Source: Betaproteobacteria bacterium (GTDB taxonomy: Bacteria > Pseudomonadota > Gammaproteobacteria > Burkholderiales > JAHFRG01). From it: a DNA stretch of 6,557 nt. Location of the stretch: positions 1 to 6,557 of the forward strand of contig JAHFRG010000083.1 of NCBI GenBank assembly GCA_023258935.1, written 5' to 3'. A program made the position numbers and the translations under genes. Positions 1 to 4,714 of this stretch are shown here, piece after piece. Numbering within the stretch: position 1 is the first letter of the stretch; every line of letters begins with the position of its first letter. The notes beneath the pieces are model-generated. The model did not search any database. It was not told where the DNA came from and was given only the letters and a program-made list of their open reading frames with translations.

Positions 1-308
1 GGCCCGTTGAGTTCGAACCAGCCCAACGCATAGCCTGAGCCCGAATGCGGGAATGAAGCATTGGACTTCGCGCTAACTTCCTTTCCATTGAAAAAAGGTC
101 TAGCCCAGATGCTGATGGGCTCGTCGCTGGTGTATTGGATGCGAACATAGAACGATTCGTCGCGGCCTAGCGTAGTCTCTGCAGGTGGATCAGTCGCAAC
201 GACTTTCACAAGCAATTCCGCCTGCGCGCTATCCACAGCCGCAAAATATAAACCAATCAACGCCAGAAAAAATAGAAAGCGGTGCATGTAAATCCCTAAT
301 GTGGCCAT
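1..308 (-). CDS. Exported hypothetical protein, N-terminal part (runs off the left edge)
   Basis: The reading frame is open from an ATG at 308-306 to the window edge, giving 102 visible codons and no stop. A second in-frame ATG at 287-285 is also credible. The first has a GAGGA Shine-Dalgarno site about 4-5 bases upstream, and the second has a weaker AGGGA site 5 bases upstream. Either start yields a signal peptide: MHRF followed by a hydrophobic stretch (FLFFLALIGLYFAAV), ending at a typical AQA/E cleavage site (after residue 30 from the first start, 23 from the second). The mature part begins ELLVKVVATDPPAETTLGRDESFYVRIQY and looks beta-rich, like an immunoglobulin-type or other beta-sandwich domain, but I do not recognise a family. 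It probably acts in the periplasm or is membrane-anchored through a part outside the window. It is separated from the hydrolase upstream by about 80 bases containing a repeat copy, and no promoter is convincing there. Confidence 0.75.
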   Translation of the reverse strand, partial: MATLGIYMHRFLFFLALIGLYFAAVDSAQAELLVKVVATDPPAETTLGRDESFYVRIQYTSDEPISIWARPFFNGKEVSAKSNASFPHSGSGYALGWFELNG

Positions 309-334
309 TCGTTCCTCAATCCCAAAACTGACAT

Positions 335-353
335 TTCAAGACCTGACCCCGAT
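335..353. repeat. Short interspersed motif, left copy
   Basis: The sequence TTCAAGACCTGACCCCGAT matches the motif at 3893-3911 in 18 of 19 positions and in the same orientation. It lies 35 bases beyond the stop codon of the hydrolase gene and upstream of the exported-protein gene at 308. Read on the minus strand it is ATCGGGGTCAGGTCTTGAA. From memory, unverified, motifs containing GGGGTCAGGTCTTG are scattered through many proteobacterial genomes, often near IS200-like (Y1/REP-associated) transposases. No transposase is present here. Confidence 0.6.
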
Positions 354-388
354 CCCTTCGTTTGGAGTGGCCCAGCGGTGTCCCGCGG

Positions 389-1234
389 CTACTGAGCTTT
401 CGTACTCGCGGCGAGCACCTCGCGCAAGTAGGCGACCAGCCTGTCACGCTCGGCCTCCTGGCGCATCGCCTGCATGTGTCCGGCGCCGGGCACGATCCAC
501 AATTGCTTCGGTTCCAGCGCGGCGTCGTACAACTGCCGGGCATTATGAACCGGCACGGTCGCGTCCTGGTCTCCATGGATGATGAGGAGAGGGATCGGAC
601 TAATCATCTTTATCGCCGGCAGCGGACTGAATCGGTTGTCCACTGTGAGCGACGGCAGCCATTGTAACGGCCAGGTGAACCAGTGGTCGGCGAGTTTTTC
701 GCGGGTGACCTCTACGTAGTCGGAGAATGTGCTCTCGATCACGAGTGCGCGTATGTGATCACGATAAGGCGAGTGCGCGAGATTGTACACCGCGAGCGCG
801 CCGCCCAGGCTCTGGCCGTATATCACGATCCGGTTTGTTTCGACGTCGCTGCGCTCGAGCAGCGTCTTCATTGCGGCGTCGATGTCTTTCTGCGCGCCGT
901 CGAAGGTGGGTTGGCCTTCGGACGCACCGTAGCCGCGATAGTCGAAGAGAAAAACATTGAAACCCCGCTCGGGGAGCCAGGCGACGCTGGCGATGTGGGT
1001 GCTGATGTTCTCCGCATTGCCATGTAGGTGAAGAATGGTGCCCGCCGCGTCGCCTTCCGCCGGCAGAAACCAGCCGTAAAGTTCGAGCCCGTCGGCCGTC
1101 GGAAAACGCACCACTTGGTACGCGAGCCCGAGCCGGTCGGGCGTGAGCACCTGAACGCGGTGCGGCTGGAAGAAAAGCTGCGTGCAGCCGGCCAGCAACA
1201 ACACCGGAAGAGCCACTGCAATGGGATTTCTCAT
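389..1234 (-). CDS. Lipoprotein alpha/beta hydrolase (serine hydrolase, Bem46/YfhR-like)
   Basis: This encodes 281 residues. The N-terminus has a lipoprotein signal peptide with the lipobox LAGC, so Cys17 should be lipidated and the enzyme held on a membrane. The alpha/beta-hydrolase fold is clear: an HGN oxyanion-type motif at residues 71-73, FDYRGYGASEG near 98-107, the nucleophile elbow GQSLG with Ser142, the acid GDQD with probable Asp224, and GAGH with His253. It therefore likely cleaves an ester, thioester or similar bond, and the substrate cannot be read from sequence. An upstream in-frame ATG at 1366 was rejected because it would extend 130 bases into the DUF4105 gene and bury the signal peptide. 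The chosen ATG lies 2 bases after the preceding TGA with no Shine-Dalgarno site, which suggests translational coupling. No terminator follows. The family call is firm; the Bem46/YfhR subgroup is by resemblance. Confidence 0.93.
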   Translation of the reverse strand: MRNPIAVALPVLLLAGCTQLFFQPHRVQVLTPDRLGLAYQVVRFPTADGLELYGWFLPAEGDAAGTILHLHGNAENISTHIASVAWLPERGFNVFLFDYRGYGASEGQPTFDGAQKDIDAAMKTLLERSDVETNRIVIYGQSLGGALAVYNLAHSPYRDHIRALVIESTFSDYVEVTREKLADHWFTWPLQWLPSLTVDNRFSPLPAIKMISPIPLLIIHGDQDATVPVHNARQLYDAALEPKQLWIVPGAGHMQAMRQEAERDRLVAYLREVLAASTKAQ

Positions 1235-1236
1235 GT

Positions 1237-3165
1237 TCAGAAGTAATGATGCAACGAGAGCAGCACGGTGTTCCACGACTGGTTTTCCTGGTGTTCGTGC
1301 GATAGATCGAAGCGTAGCGCCCAGTTTGTCGCAAGCGTGTAGCGCTGCCGCAATCCCGCGGTCCACGCAGTATCGGTATCGCCGGCGAAGAAACGCTGAC
1401 CGCTAATATATGCCTCGGCTCGCCAGCGCGCGCTGAAGTCGGTTAGCACTCCAAGGTTGGGACCTGCGCCCAGCGCATAGCCGTTCCGAAGGCTATTGTC
1501 GATCTGGGCTGTCGAATCGAGGAAAGCATAGACCATGGTATTACTCCGGAGGGAATCGGGCACGGTCCAGGCGAAACCAGGGCCGCCACGTACCCCGAAT
1601 ACCAACGGCTCGCTGCCATCTGCGATGCGCCGTCGTGCCCAGCCCACATCGATATTCCATGAAAGTGGCCGAAAAAACTCGTTTCTCGGCGTGATCGATA
1701 TGATGTTCACGAGTTTCAAGTTCTCGAGCCTCGTTCCAATGCCGTTTCCATAATCGCGCACCGCAAAATCGAGAAATTCGATTTGCGCCCCGCGGACATA
1801 GCCGCCCTCCGGATCCATCAAGTCGTTATAAGCGATGCGGCCACTCAGTTCGACGAAGTTCGCGCCATCGCGGCGGCCGCCGCCGAGACCAACGCGGGAC
1901 GTTCCGTGGCCTTGGTCGGGGCGCACCTCCGGCACTGGAACAGGAGGATCGCTCGCCTCCACGTCGAGGCGGCTGCGCTCCAAGAGCAGTGTACGCGCCA
2001 AAGCCTCCGGTTCCTCCACCGGGCTGTGGCCGCTTGCGCGCAGATAATTCAGGTAATCGTAGCTTACCTCCAGAACACGGGCCCGCGCGGCTTCAGGCAA
2101 GGCGGCGAATCCCGGATCTCCGGTCAAAATGAGTCCGCGGCTCATATCCTTCACCAGAGTGCGCTCGTCTGGGTTCATGAATCCCAGCCGATGGCTGATC
2201 ACGGTTGCGTTCGATGGCCGGTACACCGCACTCTTCAATAATCCCTTTTGCTTGACCACCGCACGTACCGTATCGGAGGGAATCGCCCACCAGCGGAAAC
2301 CGCGGGTCAGGTCGAGATCGGGTCGCGCAACCTCCAGCAACTCGAGCAGAAAGTACGAGCAGTTTTCGTCAACAAAATAGTAATTGAAATAAATCGGCCC
2401 AAGCTCCCACGCGTGCATCAGCAGCAGGTTGATTTGCTCTGGCGTCAGATTGAGTTCGTACTCCCAGATGTCGCGGTTCTCAAGATCGTTGTACTCCCTG
2501 ACCTTGAGGTAATACGGCATGATCGAGAACATCCCGGGGTAGACGCCGATAATCGCGTTGATCGCGAACGCGACGCCGTTTTTCTCATCGGTATTGGCGG
2601 CGTAGTTGATCGCGTAGGCGAGCAGCCGGGTTTTCTCGTCTTGATCCCTGGCGTCGATGCGCAGCAGCGTGTGGCCGAACATCGAGGAAGGATTGTTGAG
2701 ATACGCCGCCGGGAAAACCAGTGTAATGCCCTGCGGATTAAGCGCCTCGCGCCACTCGTTGAAGCGCTTGCACAGCTGCCTGGGCATGCGCCGGGAATCG
2801 AAGTCCAGCTGCCGGTCGAGCCAAGTGTAGCGGGCAATGAATGCGCACTGGGGGTTCTGTACTTCCGGCGTTTCCTGGACGTCGGAAAAGAAACTCGCCA
2901 GCGTCGCCTCAAGCTCGTTTTGCGGGTTGGTTTTTCCGTCCGGCGCGAGAAAAAAACGGGGCGCATCCGCCAGGCTGTGTACCCCGGGGCTCACCAGATT
3001 GCCTCTGTAGTGCATCAGGCGATGCCATTCTTGGCGCTCGTAAAGCCGCAACTCCCTTGACCGTGCAATCAACTCATCCAGGTACTCTTCGGCCCTCGCA
3101 CCGGATGGCGCAAGCAGGCAAAGGAGTAGACAAAGATTCCACCAGCGGCGTGTTGGGACGCACAT
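1237..3165 (-). CDS. DUF4105 / Lnb_N periplasmic-domain protein with C-terminal outer-membrane barrel-like half
   Basis: From the ATG at 3165 this encodes 642 residues. An in-frame TTG at 3183 exists, but it lies in the T-tract of the upstream terminator and neither start has a Shine-Dalgarno site. A signal peptide precedes ARA/EE (cleavage near residue 25). The N-terminal half carries DUF4105 hallmarks: PQCAFIARYTWL near 105, NPSSMFGHTLLRID near 158-171 with His165, and ENCSYFLLELLE near 267-278 with Cys269. The His-then-Cys order and the NCxxF motif resemble permuted NlpC/P60-LRAT-type enzymes, so a cysteine acyltransferase or hydrolase activity is possible. Bacteroides Lnb, which gives this domain its name, is a lipoprotein N-acyltransferase. 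A proline-rich linker (PPVPVPEVRPDQ, about 407-418) leads to a region of alternating polar and hydrophobic strands ending HHYF. A C-terminal Phe is typical of outer-membrane barrels. It is coupled to the hydrolase downstream. The family call is strong; the function is inferred. Confidence 0.9.
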   Translation of the reverse strand: MCVPTRRWWNLCLLLCLLAPSGARAEEYLDELIARSRELRLYERQEWHRLMHYRGNLVSPGVHSLADAPRFFLAPDGKTNPQNELEATLASFFSDVQETPEVQNPQCAFIARYTWLDRQLDFDSRRMPRQLCKRFNEWREALNPQGITLVFPAAYLNNPSSMFGHTLLRIDARDQDEKTRLLAYAINYAANTDEKNGVAFAINAIIGVYPGMFSIMPYYLKVREYNDLENRDIWEYELNLTPEQINLLLMHAWELGPIYFNYYFVDENCSYFLLELLEVARPDLDLTRGFRWWAIPSDTVRAVVKQKGLLKSAVYRPSNATVISHRLGFMNPDERTLVKDMSRGLILTGDPGFAALPEAARARVLEVSYDYLNYLRASGHSPVEEPEALARTLLLERSRLDVEASDPPVPVPEVRPDQGHGTSRVGLGGGRRDGANFVELSGRIAYNDLMDPEGGYVRGAQIEFLDFAVRDYGNGIGTRLENLKLVNIISITPRNEFFRPLSWNIDVGWARRRIADGSEPLVFGVRGGPGFAWTVPDSLRSNTMVYAFLDSTAQIDNSLRNGYALGAGPNLGVLTDFSARWRAEAYISGQRFFAGDTDTAWTAGLRQRYTLATNWALRFDLSHEHQENQSWNTVLLSLHHYF

Positions 3166-3181
3166 CGGGCTGTCGGAAGAC

Positions 3182-3213
3182 AAAAAAACACCCAGTGGTC
3201 TTCCACTGGGTGT
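3182..3213 (-). terminator. Intrinsic terminator of the DUF3015 gene
   Basis: A perfect 11-base-pair stem (ACACCCAGTGG paired with CCACTGGGTGT, positions 3188-3198 and 3203-3213) closes a 4-base loop. Read on the minus strand it is followed directly by a run of T residues (3187-3182). It starts 32 bases past the DUF3015 stop codon. No T-run follows on the plus strand, so it is directional. The T-tract ends only 16 bases before the DUF4105 start codon. Confidence 0.93.
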
Positions 3214-3245
3214 CTTCTTCTGAAAAAAGTCCAGCTATAAAAACT

Positions 3246-3737
3246 TCAGACCGACGCGGCGTATTGCGCGAGTTCGCGATCCGAAGCCAGGACGTCCTTG
3301 AGCGCCACCACAATCTGATCGGTCGACACGTTCTCGGACGGGAAGATGCGGGAAAGGTTTTCCTGCATAGTGCGGTTGAACTTGGCGCGATCCTCGTCCC
3401 GGACGCCGATCAGGTGGGCAAGCGAATCCAGCGTCTCGCCATTGCCAATCGACATGTCGCGGGCCAGGCGTTCCTTGTTGCCGTCGATGAACATGGCGGT
3501 CTTCCATGTCGAGGTCACCGTACCATCCTGAGTACAGCCGGAGGTGCCCGAAGAGATGCCGAAGGTCTGGCTGCCGGAAGTACCATTGGTGGTCGCGGCA
3601 AAAGCCTGAGGCATAACACCGCTCTTGCCTTCCATCGCCTTTGAGCCCCAGCCGCAGGTACCTACGTTGTTTTGGTTGCCGGCAAATGCAATTGCAGGAA
3701 TCACACATAGAACAGCTGTAATGATGATTTTTTTCAT
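3246..3737 (-). CDS. DUF3015 family periplasmic protein
   Basis: This encodes 163 residues with a clear Sec signal peptide, MKKIIITAVLCVIPAIAFA, cut before GNQ. The mature protein has the DUF3015 signature: NNVGTCGWGSKAM at about 23-35, then PQAFAATTNGTSGSQTFGI and SSGTSGC (about 43-68). The two cysteines of the mature protein, Cys28 and Cys68, could form a periplasmic disulphide. The rest (about 75-160) is largely helical and acidic. The biochemical role of the family is unknown to me. The ATG has a textbook AAGGAG site 5 bases upstream, a near-consensus promoter about 65-95 bases upstream and its own terminator, so it should be well expressed as a short transcript. The DUF4105 and hydrolase genes follow in the same direction. 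I recall DUF3015 and DUF4105 genes being neighbours in other proteobacteria, but this is unverified. Confidence 0.92.
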   Translation of the reverse strand: MKKIIITAVLCVIPAIAFAGNQNNVGTCGWGSKAMEGKSGVMPQAFAATTNGTSGSQTFGISSGTSGCTQDGTVTSTWKTAMFIDGNKERLARDMSIGNGETLDSLAHLIGVRDEDRAKFNRTMQENLSRIFPSENVSTDQIVVALKDVLASDRELAQYAASV

Positions 3738-3742
3738 ATGAA

Positions 3743-3748
3743 CTCCTT
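3743..3748 (-). promoter_or_regulatory. Ribosome binding site of the DUF3015 gene
   Basis: AAGGAG on the minus strand lies 5 bases before the ATG at 3737. It is the strongest Shine-Dalgarno site in the window and fixes this start. The coupled genes in the window lack comparable sites. Confidence 0.88.
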
Positions 3749-3802
3749 TATAAATTGAGGCAGAAACCTAGCCTCGGGTTGCTCCTCTTTAAGCCAATAT
3801 TA

Positions 3803-3831
3803 CTTATACGAGCGTCATGCGGCGCTGTCAA
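3803..3831 (-). promoter_or_regulatory. Sigma-70 promoter for the DUF3015 transcription unit
   Basis: On the minus strand a perfect -35 box TTGACA (3831-3826) is followed after exactly 17 bases by TATAAG (3808-3803), one mismatch from the -10 consensus. Transcription would begin near 3796-3795 and leave an untranslated leader of roughly 58 bases ending in the AAGGAG site. The box is downstream of the repeat copy at 3893-3911, so it belongs to unit B and not to the permease operon. Confidence 0.85.
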
Positions 3832-3892
3832 CTTCCGCTGGCGACGTAATCCTCATCGGAAATTCGACACCGACTAGTTTTTCCTATCAAGA

Positions 3893-3911
3893 TTCAAGAC
3901 CTGACTCCGAT
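3893..3911. repeat. Short interspersed motif, right copy
   Basis: TTCAAGACCTGACTCCGAT differs from the copy at 335-353 by one base. It lies 41 bases beyond the stop codon of the MlaE-family gene, almost the same relative position as the left copy beyond the hydrolase stop. The similarity does not extend clearly outside the 19 bases. A 10-base near-perfect tandem (CGATATTGTT, CGATATTGTA; 3908-3927) overlaps its right end. Confidence 0.6.
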
Positions 3912-3952
3912 ATTGTTCGATATTGTATTTGTCTGCACTCGGCACCCTTTTC

Positions 3953-4714
3953 TCATCCGCTGATATACACCAACCATGCAAACAGCGCGTCAATTACAAA
4001 CACCGATATCAAGCTGCGGATCACCGCGTGCAGCACGGCGACCGGAATCGCGGTGGCGGACTTGCTCACCGTGATGCCGTGATAGCAGGAAATCACTGCG
4101 ATCGCGATTCCGAAGCACAGACCTTTCACGACGGGCAATGCAACATCTGCCGGGCTGATGACATCGAGAAAGTGCCCAAGCTGGCTGAGAAACGAAACAT
4201 TCTGAAACACCGCGCTCACCGCAAGGCCGCCCATCACCGCGACGGCTTCAAAGTAGATGGTGAGCGCCAATGCCGAGAGAGTAAGAGCGGAAATGCGCGG
4301 CACCACGAGATAATCCATCGGTGAAATGCGCATTTCCTTGAGCGCATCTATCTCGCCGCGCACTTCCATGACAGCAAGCTCGGCCGCTATGGCAACGCTC
4401 GAGCGCGCAATGATGATAATTGCGGCGAGCAAGGGACCCAGTTCGCGCACTACAGTCCACACCAGCACGCGAACAGTCAGCTCGCTGTTGGCGCCGACAA
4501 TCGATGTGGTTTGAGTGGCGATGGCCACCCCGGCGAGCAGGCCGAGCAACGCCACCAGATACACGCTCTCGGTGCCGGTGAAGTAGAGCTGGCGCTCGAA
4601 AACGTTGCGCACCGGAGGATTCGACAGCACGCGCAGATTCGACAGGGTGTAAACGATGAATGCCCAGTAGCCCAAGGCGATGCGAGAAATGTCTTTCAGG
4701 CGCGCTGTGTTCAT
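3953..4714 (-). CDS. MlaE/YrbE-family ABC transporter permease
   Basis: This encodes 253 residues, close to the usual length of MlaE permeases. Several hydrophobic segments fit an inner-membrane protein. The family core is well kept: RELGPLLAAIIIIARSSVAI (90-109), followed by AAELAVMEVRGEIDALKEM and ISPMDYLVVPR (about 110-140), the cytoplasmic helix contacted by the ATPase. In known systems MlaE dimers with an MlaF-type ATPase and an MCE-domain (MlaD-type) partner move phospholipids or other lipids between the membranes. Neither partner follows here: noncoding DNA lies downstream, so they must be upstream outside the window or elsewhere. The ATG overlaps the cyclase stop codon as ATGA and has no Shine-Dalgarno site, so translation is probably coupled. 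This is an unusual partner for MlaE, so the symbol mlaE is not assigned. No terminator was seen downstream. Confidence 0.93.
   Translation of the reverse strand: MNTARLKDISRIALGYWAFIVYTLSNLRVLSNPPVRNVFERQLYFTGTESVYLVALLGLLAGVAIATQTTSIVGANSELTVRVLVWTVVRELGPLLAAIIIIARSSVAIAAELAVMEVRGEIDALKEMRISPMDYLVVPRISALTLSALALTIYFEAVAVMGGLAVSAVFQNVSFLSQLGHFLDVISPADVALPVVKGLCFGIAIAVISCYHGITVSKSATAIPVAVLHAVIRSLISVFVIDALFAWLVYISG

Noticed and set aside
288..388. Terminator for the hydrolase gene or promoter for the left-edge gene
   Set aside because: No stem with a T-run was found. A TTGAAA box has no matching -10 at proper spacing.
1235..1366. Longer hydrolase start at 1366
   Set aside because: It would overlap the DUF4105 gene by 130 bases and bury the lipoprotein signal peptide. 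The ATG at 1234 gives a normal lipobox at residue 17.
2304..2313. GGGTCAGGTC resembling the repeat motif
   Set aside because: Only about 10 bases match, and it lies within the DUF4105 coding sequence, so it is probably chance.
2248..3060. Long plus-strand open frame (270 codons) and others at 1783-2241 and 2841-3644
   Set aside because: They lie antisense to the DUF4105 or DUF3015 genes, whose products carry signal peptides and family motifs. The plus-strand translations are low-complexity, Arg/Pro/Val-rich and match nothing.
3166..3183. TTG start of the DUF4105 gene at 3183
   Set aside because: The codon lies in the terminator T-tract, has no ribosome binding site and adds six residues before an already good signal peptide.
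3757..3775. GAGGC/GCCTC hairpin in the DUF3015 leader as a riboswitch or attenuator
   Set aside because: The stem is only 5 base pairs with a 9-base loop, and there is no T-run or known aptamer pattern.
335..3911. Composite transposon or CRISPR-like array made by the two repeats
   Set aside because: There are only two copies 3.56 kb apart, with no transposase, no terminal inverted repeats and no regularly spaced units.
3832..3952. Terminator for the MlaE-family operon
   Set aside because: No strong inverted repeat followed by T residues on the minus strand could be found. Only the repeat motif and a short tandem are present.
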